A DNA stretch of 64,000 nucleotides. Source: Pseudomonas nitroreducens NBRC 12694 (lineage in GTDB: Bacteria > Pseudomonadota > Gammaproteobacteria > Pseudomonadales > Pseudomonadaceae). Where the stretch lies: NCBI RefSeq assembly GCF_002091755.1, contig NZ_BDAI01000009.1:1-64000 (forward strand). Direction: 5' to 3'. The notes beneath the pieces were generated by a model, which did not search any database, was not told where the DNA came from, and was given only the letters and a program-made list of their open reading frames with translations. Every line of letters begins with the position of its first letter. Within the stretch, counting starts at the first letter, position 1. The position numbers and the translations under genes are program-made. Below, piece after piece: positions 37,884-45,917 of this stretch.

Positions 37884-38510
37884 ATGACACTGCCTGCCTA
37901 TTGGGCCTCGTTCGCCGTGGCGACGCTGGCCTTCGCCTGCATGCCCGGCCCGGCCATCCTCTACATGACCTCGCAGACCCTCGCCCACGGCCGCCGCGCC
38001 GGACTGCACGCCGCGCTGGGCATCCACCTGGGCTGCTATGTGCACATCTTCGCCGCCAGCGCCGGGCTCGCCGCGCTGCTGCACCACGCGCCCAATCTCT
38101 ACCTTGCGCTGAAACTGGCGGGGGCCGCCTACCTGATCTGGCTCGGCGGCTCGATGATCTTCGGCCGCCGCCGCTCCGAGCATGGCGAGGGCATCGAAAC
38201 CCGGCCGAAGGTGCTGCGCGACAGCATGGTGGTGGAGGTACTCAATCCCAAGACGGCGCTGTTCTTCCTCACCTTCCTGCCGCAGTTCGTCGACCCGGCA
38301 GCCAGCCTACCGGTGGGCCTGCAGTTCTTCATCCTGGGGATGATCGTCAACCTGGTGTTTTCCACCGCCGATGTACTCGCCGTGCTGTTCGCCTCGCTGC
38401 TGCTGGGCACGCTGGGGCAGGGGCGCGGGCAGCGGGTGATGCCGCGGGTGTGCGGTTCGATTCTGGTGGGGCTGGGGGTGATGCTGGTGGCCCGTGGCGG
38501 GCCGGTATGA
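37884..38510 (+). CDS. LysE/RhtB-family amino-acid exporter
   Basis: A 208-residue inner-membrane protein with six hydrophobic helices. The LysE/RhtB signature is present near the start (AFACMPGPAILYMTSQTLAHGRRAG), followed by GAAYLIWLGGSMIFG and LNPKTALFFLTFLPQFVD. These proteins export amino acids or derivatives; substrate unknown. The start at ATG 37884 follows GGGAAGGATCAC. It is in tandem with the LuxR-type regulator gene, 203 bases downstream. Confidence 0.87.
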   Translation: MTLPAYWASFAVATLAFACMPGPAILYMTSQTLAHGRRAGLHAALGIHLGCYVHIFAASAGLAALLHHAPNLYLALKLAGAAYLIWLGGSMIFGRRRSEHGEGIETRPKVLRDSMVVEVLNPKTALFFLTFLPQFVDPAASLPVGLQFFILGMIVNLVFSTADVLAVLFASLLLGTLGQGRGQRVMPRVCGSILVGLGVMLVARGGPV

Positions 38511-38568
38511 AGCGGGGAGGGCAGGGGTGCGCCGCTCCCTGAGTCGGGTGCGGCGCAGGCGAAGCGGA

Positions 38569-38850
38569 TCAGTCCTCGCGGCTGGTCACTTCCACCAGGT
38601 GGTAGCCGAACTGGGTCTTCACCGGGCCCTGGACGACGTTCAGCGGGGCGCTGAACACGACCTGGTCGAATTCGCGAACCATCTGGCCCGGGCGGAAGCT
38701 GCCCAGGTCACCGCCGCTGCGGCCGGACGGGCAGGTGGAGTTGTCGCGGGCGACGGCGGCGAAGTCCGCGCCGTTCTCGATCTGGGTCTTGAGTTCGTTG
38801 CACTTGTCTTCGCTGGAAACCAGGATGTGACGGGCGGATGCACTGGCCAT
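38569..38850 (-). CDS. ppiC: Parvulin-type peptidyl-prolyl isomerase PpiC
   Basis: A 93-residue single-domain cytoplasmic parvulin, the size of E. coli PpiC. It shows ARHILVSSEDKCNELK, CPSGRSGGDLGSFRPGQMV, FDQVVFSAPL and the C-terminal TQFGYHLVEVTSR. It accelerates cis-trans isomerisation of Xaa-Pro bonds. The ATG at 38850 is followed by ASASARHILVS, the usual start. No operon partner is clear; the convergent LysE gene ends 58 bases away. Confidence 0.93.
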   Translation of the reverse strand: MASASARHILVSSEDKCNELKTQIENGADFAAVARDNSTCPSGRSGGDLGSFRPGQMVREFDQVVFSAPLNVVQGPVKTQFGYHLVEVTSRED

Positions 38851-39106
38851 GGGATAACTCCTAAACAGGCAGTAGGAAAAAGCGAAGCCTAGCCGATTCC
38901 GGGCCTGAACCCAATGCCAGGCGGCGGGTGGCTTGCCCGCTTTTGCCGGATGGCGTGGAGCGCAGCGATACCCAGCGTTTTCCGTGGGGTAATTGCTGAT
39001 GGGTAGCGCAAGCTCCACCCATCCTATGTTCTGCGATACGCCCGGCATTAGCGCAGCGAACATTCATGCAGGGCGTGGTACGCCGCAGGGTGATAGCGAT
39101 CAGGCC

Positions 39107-39691
39107 TCAGGCACCGAACACTTCGCTCAGGTGCTGCTGGTAGCGCTCGACATCACCTTCGATGTTCGGGCGCTTCATCACGTCCACGCAGAGGAAGGTC
39201 GGCAGTGCGGTCATGCCGAGGAACTGGTTGGCCTTGTGGAAGGGGAAGTACACCGCGTCCACGCCCTTGCCCTCGAAGAAGTCGGTCGGGTCGTCGAAGG
39301 CTTGCTGCGGCGCGTTCCAGGTGGCCGAAATCATGTACTGCTTGCCGTGCAGCAGGCCACCGCTGCCGTACTTCTGCGAGGCATCGGAACGGGTGCGGCC
39401 GTCGTTGGCGTAGAGGCTGCCGTGGCCGGCGGTGAAGACTTCGTCGATGTACTGTTTCACCGTCCAGGGCGCGCCCATCCACCAGCCGGGCATCTGGTAG
39501 ACGATGACATCGGCCCAGAGCATTTTCTGCACTTCTTCCTGGATGTCGTAGCCGCCGTCGATGAAGGTTTCCTTCACGTCGAAACCGGCATGGTCCAGGT
39601 GGGCGATGGCGGCTTCGTGCAGGGTGGCGTTGTAGCGGCCGTCGGAGTGGGCGAACTGTTTGCCGCCATTGATCAGCAGGATCTTTTTCAT
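39107..39691 (-). CDS. mdaB: NADPH:quinone reductase MdaB
   Basis: A 194-residue flavodoxin-like quinone reductase beginning MKKILLINGGKQFAHSDG, with ADVIVYQMPGWWMGAPWTVKQYIDEVF and YMISATWNAP, the typical MdaB segments. It reduces quinones with two electrons using FAD and NADPH. It is divergent from a YgiN-type monooxygenase gene (39861), the partner found beside mdaB in E. coli. The ATG giving MKKILL was preferred over one five codons upstream. Confidence 0.9.
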   Translation of the reverse strand: MKKILLINGGKQFAHSDGRYNATLHEAAIAHLDHAGFDVKETFIDGGYDIQEEVQKMLWADVIVYQMPGWWMGAPWTVKQYIDEVFTAGHGSLYANDGRTRSDASQKYGSGGLLHGKQYMISATWNAPQQAFDDPTDFFEGKGVDAVYFPFHKANQFLGMTALPTFLCVDVMKRPNIEGDVERYQQHLSEVFGA

Positions 39692-39860
39692 GAGTGGGCT
39701 CCGCAAGGGGATGGAAAGTCGATGGCGGCAGAATATCGAGCGCGGCAGGCCGGAAAAACCCGCTTCCGGACAAATGATCCGTGCGTGAAATTCAAAAATG
39801 GAGTTGATTGATTTGCGTCAGGATTAGGCAATCCATCCACTCACCAGGAACGCCGATCCG

Positions 39861-40154
39861 ATGTACGCCTTCATCCTCCAGGCCCACACCCGCCCCGAAA
39901 GATCCCAGGATTTCGAAGACCTGTTCCGTGCCTACCTCACGCCCAGCCGCGCCGAAGACGGCTGCGTGCAGTACCACATGCTGCGCGACGTGAACGACCC
40001 GACCCTGTTCACCTTCTTCGAGGTCTGGCAGAGCCGCGAACACCTGGCCATTCACACCGCGCTGCCGCACATGCGCGAGTTCCACGAGCGGCGCATGGAA
40101 TACCTGCGCCGCGATTTCCACATCCAGGAAGTCGAGGTGATGGCGCCACGCTGA
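39861..40154 (+). CDS. Antibiotic-biosynthesis-monooxygenase (ABM) domain protein, YgiN-like
   Basis: A 97-residue small dimeric-fold protein with the ABM pattern: MYAFILQAHTRPERSQDFEDLF, GCVQYHMLRDVNDPTLFTFFEVW and HMREFHERRMEY. ABM proteins are cofactor-free monooxygenases of quinols and related compounds. Together with the divergent mdaB it could form the quinone-quinol redox pair described for E. coli MdaB-YgiN. It is convergent with the GGDEF gene at 40162, only 7 bases away. Confidence 0.83.
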   Translation: MYAFILQAHTRPERSQDFEDLFRAYLTPSRAEDGCVQYHMLRDVNDPTLFTFFEVWQSREHLAIHTALPHMREFHERRMEYLRRDFHIQEVEVMAPR

Positions 40155-40161
40155 CCGCCAC

Positions 40162-41604
40162 TCAGGCCACCACCCGGTTGCGCCCAGCTTCCTTGGCCTT
40201 GTAGAGGTTGGCATCCGCCGCATCGATCAGCGCCTGGATGCTGTCTGCCGCGGTATCCGAGGTGCTGGCCACGCCGACGCTGATGGTCACGATGCCGCGC
40301 GTGCTCTTCTCGTGCGGCAGCGCGGTTTCCTCCACCGAGCGGCGGATCGACTCGGCCACGCGTGCGGCAGCCGCACTGTCGCAACCGGGGAGGATCATCA
40401 CGAACTCCTCGCCGCCGTAGCGGGCCGCCCCATCGTCCTCGCGCTGGCAGCCCTGGCCGACCAGGTGCGCCACGTTGATCAGCGCCAGGTCGCCGCGCGG
40501 GTGGCCGTAGTGGTCGTTGTAGGCCTTGAACTGGTCGATATCCATCATCAGTACCGCAAGGTGGCCGTCGCCGGCGCGCCGGCGCTGCCATTCGCGCTCG
40601 GCCTTCTCGTCGAACCAGCGGCGGTTGTGCAGGCCGGTCAGCGGGTCGGTGCCGGCCTCGGTGCGCAGGCGGCTCTCCTTGGCGTCGCGTCGCCGCAGGT
40701 GTCGGGTCAGGCGATAGGCGAAGAACAGCGTCGCGGCGTTGATCGCCACCAGCAGTCCGCTGGTGATCCAGGTGCGCGCGGTCCAGGTGTTCAGGATCAC
40801 TTCACGGCACAGCTCCACCGAGACCACCGCCGGGTAGTCGCCGATGCGCCGGTAGCCGCGCCAGTAGGCGTCCGAGCTGCCGCCCTGCTGGCGGAAGTAG
40901 TCGTTGCGGCCGCTGTCGACGAACTCGCGGAAGGTGCCGATCTCTTCCTCGCTCGAACGCGGCAGTTCCGGCGGCCATTGGGCGAGCACCGTGCCGTCGA
41001 GCAGGCGGATCGAGACCACTCCGTGCTTGCCCAGGTCGAGGCCGCGCACGAAGGATTCCAGGTGTTGCAGCTCCTTGATCGCGGCGACCACGCCGACGAA
41101 CTGGCCGTCCTTGTCGACCACCGCGCGGCTCAGCGCGGTACTGCTGGAGGAGCGTGGATAGGACGGCATGAAGGGATGGCTGAGGAACAACCGGCCGGGG
41201 TTGTCACGCGCCATCGTGAAGTAGTCGCGCATGGACAGGTCGCGGTTCGACTCGCCGGCGTGGTTCAAGTCCACCAGCAATTGGCCGTGGGCGTCGGTCA
41301 CCACCAGGGTGCCCGCGTGCATCGAGCCGGCGGCGTGGCCTTCGACCAGTTCTTGCAGAACTTGCTGGGAAAGGTCCGGCGTCGCCGGGCCGGTGATGAC
41401 GTTGGAGAGCGTCAGCAGCGTCTGCGCGTGCACGTCCAGGTCGCGGTGGAACTCGCGCTCCACCAGCAGCAGGGTGTTCTTGCCGCTGGCGTGGGCGTAG
41501 GCCAGCGCATCCTGCTTCATCTGCAGCATGTGCCAGCCGGCCAGCAGCGAGGCGAGCACCGCCAGCAGGAAGGTAAGGCAGAAGACGCGAATCGGTTTGA
41601 GCAC
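40162..41604 (-). CDS. Membrane diguanylate cyclase (dCache-like sensor, GGDEF)
   Basis: A 480-residue inner-membrane enzyme. A first helix lies near residues 6-26, a large periplasmic ligand-binding domain of the double-Cache type spans about 35-280, a second helix lies near 285-305, and a C-terminal GGDEF domain follows. The active-site motif is GGEEF within RYGGEEFVMILPG, and the inhibitory site RxxD (REDD) stands in the proper place five residues before it. It should make cyclic di-GMP and be feedback-inhibited. The sensed ligand is unknown. Confidence 0.9.
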   Translation of the reverse strand: MLKPIRVFCLTFLLAVLASLLAGWHMLQMKQDALAYAHASGKNTLLLVEREFHRDLDVHAQTLLTLSNVITGPATPDLSQQVLQELVEGHAAGSMHAGTLVVTDAHGQLLVDLNHAGESNRDLSMRDYFTMARDNPGRLFLSHPFMPSYPRSSSSTALSRAVVDKDGQFVGVVAAIKELQHLESFVRGLDLGKHGVVSIRLLDGTVLAQWPPELPRSSEEEIGTFREFVDSGRNDYFRQQGGSSDAYWRGYRRIGDYPAVVSVELCREVILNTWTARTWITSGLLVAINAATLFFAYRLTRHLRRRDAKESRLRTEAGTDPLTGLHNRRWFDEKAEREWQRRRAGDGHLAVLMMDIDQFKAYNDHYGHPRGDLALINVAHLVGQGCQREDDGAARYGGEEFVMILPGCDSAAAARVAESIRRSVEETALPHEKSTRGIVTISVGVASTSDTAADSIQALIDAADANLYKAKEAGRNRVVA

Positions 41605-41845
41605 GGCGTACCTCCTGCATGGCTCGGTCGATGTTCAGGTTCCTCAATTGTCCGATATGTCGGGCGGCATATAGCGGCAGTTCGAAGCCCCCTTGCCCCA
41701 TGTCAGGCCGCCTGGCAATTTTCCGTGCGCGGCGAACCGCAACCTTTTCCGGGTTTTTCCGCCAACGGAACTCGAACGCGGCAGCCGCAGCCAAATGCCG
41801 AGAAATCACGCATCATTGAGCCCTTCTCGATCATCGGAGCCGTCC

Positions 41846-42694
41846 ATGCCCAGCCAGTCGTTCCTTCTGCGCAGCCTGCTGTTGTCGCTCGGCCTGTGCG
41901 CCGCCGCTTCCGCCAGCGCAAGCGATCAGGATCAGCTGCTCGAAGCCATCAACGCCTACCGCGGGGATGTGCAGTCCTGCGCCGGCCAGGCGTCCCAGGT
42001 GCTGCCGCCGCTGTCGCCGGATTCGCGCCTGGCGCTACCGGCCTCGGCGGGTGAGTGGAAGGCCGCACTGAACCAGGCTGGCTATCCGATGAGCAGCGTG
42101 CGCATGCTCAGCCTCACCGGCCCGCGCGATGTGACGGCCGCCATGAAGGCGTTGCAGGAGAGCTTCTGCCAGGTGCTGCTGGACCCGCAGTTCGTCGATG
42201 TCGGCATCGTCCGCGAGGGCGATGACTGGCGCGTGCTGCTCGGCCGGCAGCTGGTACAGGCCAAGCTGGGCACCTGGGAGGCGGAAGGGCAACAGCTGCT
42301 GCAGGCGATCAACGCCGCGCGCGGCAAAGGCCGCCAGTGCGGCGGGCAGGCCTTCGGCCCCGCCGGCGCCCTGAGCTGGAACGCCACTCTGGGCGGCACC
42401 GCCGAAGCCCACAGCCGCGACATGGCCAACAACAATTACTTCGACCACAAGGGCCGCGACGGCAGCACGCCGGGTGACCGCGCGGAACTCGATGGCTACG
42501 CCGGCCAGCGCATCGGCGAGAACATCGCCGCCGGGCAGGGCAACGCGCAGAAGGTAGTGGACAGCTGGCTGGCCAGCCCCGGCCATTGCGCCAACCTGAT
42601 GAACCCGCAGTACAGCGAACTGGGTGCGGCCTACGCGGCGGACCCGAAGAGCGACGCGGGCATCTACTGGACGGCGATGTTCGGTTCGCCCTGA
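41846..42694 (+). CDS. Exported CAP-domain protein with a degenerate tandem copy
   Basis: A 282-residue protein with a signal peptide (residues 1-26, ending SASA). The C-terminal half (about 150-282) is a normal CAP/SCP-PR1 domain: LLQAINAARGKGRQCG, AHSRDMANNNYFDHKGRDG, IGENIAAGQ and WLASPGHCANLMNP, with the His and Glu residues of the cavity. The N-terminal half (about 27-145) looks like an older copy that lost the cavity residues. Function is unknown; bacterial CAP proteins are often stress-related envelope proteins. It stands alone and convergent with 42699-43220. Confidence 0.8.
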   Translation: MPSQSFLLRSLLLSLGLCAAASASASDQDQLLEAINAYRGDVQSCAGQASQVLPPLSPDSRLALPASAGEWKAALNQAGYPMSSVRMLSLTGPRDVTAAMKALQESFCQVLLDPQFVDVGIVREGDDWRVLLGRQLVQAKLGTWEAEGQQLLQAINAARGKGRQCGGQAFGPAGALSWNATLGGTAEAHSRDMANNNYFDHKGRDGSTPGDRAELDGYAGQRIGENIAAGQGNAQKVVDSWLASPGHCANLMNPQYSELGAAYAADPKSDAGIYWTAMFGSP

Positions 42695-42698
42695 GCCC

Positions 42699-43220
42699 TT
42701 ATCGACCGCCGCTGACAGCGCCGGGCTCGCTGGCCTGGCGCTTCACCTTGGCCTCCAGGATGGCCGCCTCGATCGCCGCCAGCGTGCCTGATGCCGCCGG
42801 GCGTTCGAACACCTGGCTTTCGGCGAGCGTGGACACGCGCTCGCCGTCGTTCAGGGTGAATTCCACGAACCCCAGGTGCTCCGACCAGGAGCGATAGCGC
42901 CGCACCATGAACAGGCTGTGGCGGCTGCGTACCGAGCTGATTCTTTCCAGCGCGATCTGCCGGTGGCTTTGCTTGCCGCACAGCACCAGCTCGCCCTTGT
43001 CGATGAAGGCCGGTTCGGCTTGCGAAACCCGTCTCCACTCCACGGCAAAGCGCCAGCCGAGCATCAGCAGGAACAGGGGCAGGCCGGAGAATACGCCGAT
43101 GGCGCCGCCGAACATCTTGATCAGCGTGAAGGCGGCCATCGCCAGCAGAATCAGCAGGGTCATGGCGCGATAGAAATGGACGTTGTCGAATTCGGGCTGC
43201 GGCAAGAACCGGACATCCAT
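42699..43220 (-). CDS. Membrane-anchored protein of unknown function
   Basis: A 173-residue protein with two hydrophobic helices near residues 18-36 and 40-60, then a soluble beta-rich region (FIDKGELVLCGKQSHRQIALERISSVR, SLFMVRRYRSWSEHLGFVEFTLNDGERV) with a pleckstrin-homology-like pattern often found after two helices in bacterial proteins. No catalytic motif was seen. It ends four bases from the CAP gene stop. Confidence 0.6.
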   Translation of the reverse strand: MDVRFLPQPEFDNVHFYRAMTLLILLAMAAFTLIKMFGGAIGVFSGLPLFLLMLGWRFAVEWRRVSQAEPAFIDKGELVLCGKQSHRQIALERISSVRSRHSLFMVRRYRSWSEHLGFVEFTLNDGERVSTLAESQVFERPAASGTLAAIEAAILEAKVKRQASEPGAVSGGR

Positions 43221-43324
43221 GTGTTTTCTCCTGGGCGACTGCGAAACGTCCTTCAGCCAGACGTTTTAGCAGACTGGGCGGCGCCTGCCATGCGAGCCCG
43301 GTCACGACACCGACCGAATCGCCC

Positions 43325-43354
43325 AAAGAAAAACCGGCGCCTGGGCGCCGGTTT
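43325..43354 (-). terminator. Intrinsic terminator after the ureidoglycine aminohydrolase gene
   Basis: A perfect 10-bp stem (43331-43340 with 43345-43354) with a four-base loop. On the minus strand it is followed by TTCTTT, as expected for the end of the gene at 43404-44240. Confidence 0.82.
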
Positions 43355-43403
43355 CTCGTGTGATGCACGGGAGTCGCAACGACTTCCCCGCTGAACCTGC
43401 CTG

Positions 43404-44240
43404 TCAGTGAGCCTGGTTCAGGGTCAGGCGCATCTGGCGGTTCACATCCTTGTACAGCAGGTAGCGGAAGCGGCCGGGGCCACCGGAGTAGCAGGCCTGC
43501 GGGCAGAAGGCGCGCAGCCACATGAAGTCGCCGGCTTCCACCTCGACCCAGTCCTGGTTCAGGCGGTAGACCGCCTTGCCTTCCAGCACGTACAGGCCGT
43601 GTTCCATCACGTGGGTCTCGGCGAACGGAATCACGCCGCCCGGCTCGAAGTTGACGATGTTCACGTGCATGTCATGGCGCATGTCGGCCATGTCGACGAA
43701 GCGGGTGGTGCTCCAGCGACCTTCGGTATCCGGCATCACCTTCGGCTCGATGTCCTGCTCGTTGGTGACGAAGGCTTCGGGCAGCGGTACGCCGTCGACT
43801 TTCTGGTAGTGCTTGCGGATCCAGTGGAAGCGGGTGTGCTGGCCGCTGGTGTTGCGCACCTTGTAGTCGGCGCCCGGCGGAATGAACGCATAGCCGCCCG
43901 GCTTCATGGTGTGCACTTCGCCCTGCAGGGTCAGGCTCAGCTCGCCTTCGACGATGAACAGCACCGCCTCGGCGTTGACGTCCTGCTCGGGCTTGTCGCT
44001 GCCGCCCTGGGGCGCCAGCTCGACGATGTACTGCGAGAAGGTTTCGGCGAAGCCCGACAGCGGGCGGGCGATGACCCACATGCGCATGTTGTCCCAGAAG
44101 GGCAGGTGGCTGGTGACGATGTCACGCATCACGCCCTTGGGGATCACGGCGTAGGCTTCGGTGAACATGGCGCGGTCGGTGAGCAGCTCGGTCTGTGCCG
44201 GGTGCCCGCCGTGCGGCGCGTAATAAGTGGATTTGGCCAT
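43404..44240 (-). CDS. allE: (S)-ureidoglycine aminohydrolase (bicupin)
   Basis: A 278-residue two-domain cupin that releases ammonia from (S)-ureidoglycine in purine (allantoin) breakdown. Segments include STYYAPHGGHPAQTELLTDRA, TFSQYIVELAPQGGSDKPE, EAVLFIVEGEL and, in the second cupin, FAETHVMEHGLYVLEGKAVYRL with the Glu and His metal ligands. ATG 44240 was chosen; two upstream ATGs in frame exist. Other allantoin genes are absent nearby, so the pathway must be elsewhere. A LysR gene lies upstream on the same strand. Confidence 0.85.
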   Translation of the reverse strand: MAKSTYYAPHGGHPAQTELLTDRAMFTEAYAVIPKGVMRDIVTSHLPFWDNMRMWVIARPLSGFAETFSQYIVELAPQGGSDKPEQDVNAEAVLFIVEGELSLTLQGEVHTMKPGGYAFIPPGADYKVRNTSGQHTRFHWIRKHYQKVDGVPLPEAFVTNEQDIEPKVMPDTEGRWSTTRFVDMADMRHDMHVNIVNFEPGGVIPFAETHVMEHGLYVLEGKAVYRLNQDWVEVEAGDFMWLRAFCPQACYSGGPGRFRYLLYKDVNRQMRLTLNQAH

Positions 44241-44417
44241 GGGGTGATTCCTCATTGTTGTCTTGCTGCCCGGCGCGTGCGGCGCCGTGGTGAGCAATGG
44301 GTGCAGAGCGGCGCGCTTGTCGGTGCGCTGGCCGTCGCTGGAGACCACGATATCCAGTGGCGTGTTCATGCACAAATTAAATGTTGGAATTCGCTGTATT
44401 CGATTTTCGAATGCTGT

Positions 44418-45302
44418 TCAGCCCTTCGTATCCTGCGCCAACACCCGCGCCAGCACCCGCGCCAGTTCCTTCACCATCGGGTCCACCGCCGGCCGGTGCA
44501 GCATCGCCACCTCGAACACGTCCACCGAGGGTAGCCCGATATTCTTCGCCAGCACCGCGTGCTCCGCCGTCACCGCGCGCTGCGGCAGCAGGCCGATGCC
44601 CATGCCGTCGGCGATGGCCGACTGGATGCCGGAGAGGCTCGAACTGGTGAAGCTGATGTGCCAGCGGCGGCCGATGGACTCCAGCGCGGCGATCATTTCG
44701 TCGCGGTAGACCCCGCGCGGCGGGAAGGTCACGATGGGCAGCGGGTCCAGTTCGATGCAGGCGTTCTTCGCGCTATCCACCCAGCGCGTCTTCTCCGGCC
44801 AGCAGGCCACCGCCTCACGGGCGTTCTGCCGCTGCTTGAGCAGCACCAGGTCCAGCTCGCCGCGGTCGTAGCTGGCGGACAGGTCGCGGCTCAGCCCGCT
44901 GGTGACTTCCAGTTTCACCTGCGGATACGCACGGTTGAAGGCCGCCAACTGCTCGGTGGTGCGCCCGGTGGCGAAGTCGTCCGGCACGCCGATGCGCACC
45001 GTCAGCGCCACCGTCGCCCCGGACAGCGCCTCGACCATCTCGTCATTCAACGCCAGCAGCCGCCGCGCATAGCCCAGCAGGGTATCCCCGGCATCGGTGG
45101 GCAGCACATCGCGGTTGCCACGCTCCAGTAGCCGATGCCCGGCCATCTCTTCCAGCCGGCGGATCTTCTGGCTCACCGTCGACTGGGTCGAATGCAGCCG
45201 CGTCGCCGCCGTGGTGAAGCTGCCGCAATCGGCCACCGTGACGATGGCGCGGAGCAGATCGAGGTCGAAGAGGCGGGTATTTGGTTTGTCACTGTCGCTC
45301 AT
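44418..45302 (-). CDS. LysR-family transcriptional regulator
   Basis: A 294-residue regulator with an N-terminal helix-turn-helix (FDLDLLRAIVTVADCGSF to TQSTVSQKIRRLEEM) and an effector domain (VALTVRIGVPDDFATG). It resembles the pseudomonad branch regulating stress or catabolic genes. It is transcribed in the same direction as the ureidoglycine aminohydrolase gene, 177 bases downstream, so it may control that gene or itself. Its target is not shown by the sequence. Confidence 0.87.
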   Translation of the reverse strand: MSDSDKPNTRLFDLDLLRAIVTVADCGSFTTAATRLHSTQSTVSQKIRRLEEMAGHRLLERGNRDVLPTDAGDTLLGYARRLLALNDEMVEALSGATVALTVRIGVPDDFATGRTTEQLAAFNRAYPQVKLEVTSGLSRDLSASYDRGELDLVLLKQRQNAREAVACWPEKTRWVDSAKNACIELDPLPIVTFPPRGVYRDEMIAALESIGRRWHISFTSSSLSGIQSAIADGMGIGLLPQRAVTAEHAVLAKNIGLPSVDVFEVAMLHRPAVDPMVKELARVLARVLAQDTKG

Positions 45303-45376
45303 GGCGGTATCGGTTTTTTGAATGCTGACGGTGCATTTAACCGTCCGGGCGCCGGACGGGCAATGTATCCATCACC

Positions 45377-45469
45377 TGTAGGAGCGAGCTTGCTCGCGAA
45401 CGGAGCTTCCGGCGGCTCCGGCGTGGCGTGGTTCGCGAGCAAGAACTAGGCGTCCCCCTCGCTCCTACA
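45377..45469. repeat. REP pair with one variant head
   Basis: Left head is the standard 24-base TGTAGGAGCGAGCTTGC form at 45377-45400. The right head (45432-45469) has an extra 14 bases around CTAGGCGTCCCC, giving a 38-base form. The same 38 bases recur in inverted orientation at 48373-48410. Confidence 0.85.
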
Positions 45470-45593
45470 AAAAGCAGGCAGAGCTGAGGGCCGGTTCGCG
45501 GGAGCAGGTTCCCGGCCCTCCACCAATTCTCCTGCCGCGATCTAGACTCCAGAAGCTGACCATATCCGGGGGAACTACACGGAGAGCGTCACC

Positions 45594-45917
45594 ATGAACC
45601 GTCTACCGATATCCCTGCCGGTGCTGGCTGCGGTTGCCGCGTTGTCCGGTTGCATGAGCAACGAAGAGTTCCTCGCCTCCAACCAGCAGGCCGCGATCAA
45701 GGCCACCGAGTCGCGGGCGAAGTTCGAGATGAACTGTGAGGCGGTGACCAGCAGCGTGCTGTCGAGCAAGGTCACCAGTGTGCGCCGGGCCATGGAGCGC
45801 ACCGAGTACACCATTGGCGTGCGCGGCTGTAACAAGCAGGTGACCTACATCACCTACTGCCTGAATCCGGAAACCTGCAACGCCATCGCCGATACGGCGC
45901 GGATGGGGGCGCCATAA
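45594..45917 (+). CDS. Small lipoprotein of unknown function
   Basis: A 107-residue predicted lipoprotein with a signal peptide and the lipobox ALSGC (Cys near residue 19). The mature part begins MSNEEFLASNQQAAIKATESRAKF and has four further Cys (MNCEAV, RGCNKQ, TYCLNPETCNA), probably two disulfides. No known domain was recognised. Its last 64 bases overlap the 3' end of the convergent membrane protein gene. Confidence 0.7.
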   Translation: MNRLPISLPVLAAVAALSGCMSNEEFLASNQQAAIKATESRAKFEMNCEAVTSSVLSSKVTSVRRAMERTEYTIGVRGCNKQVTYITYCLNPETCNAIADTARMGAP

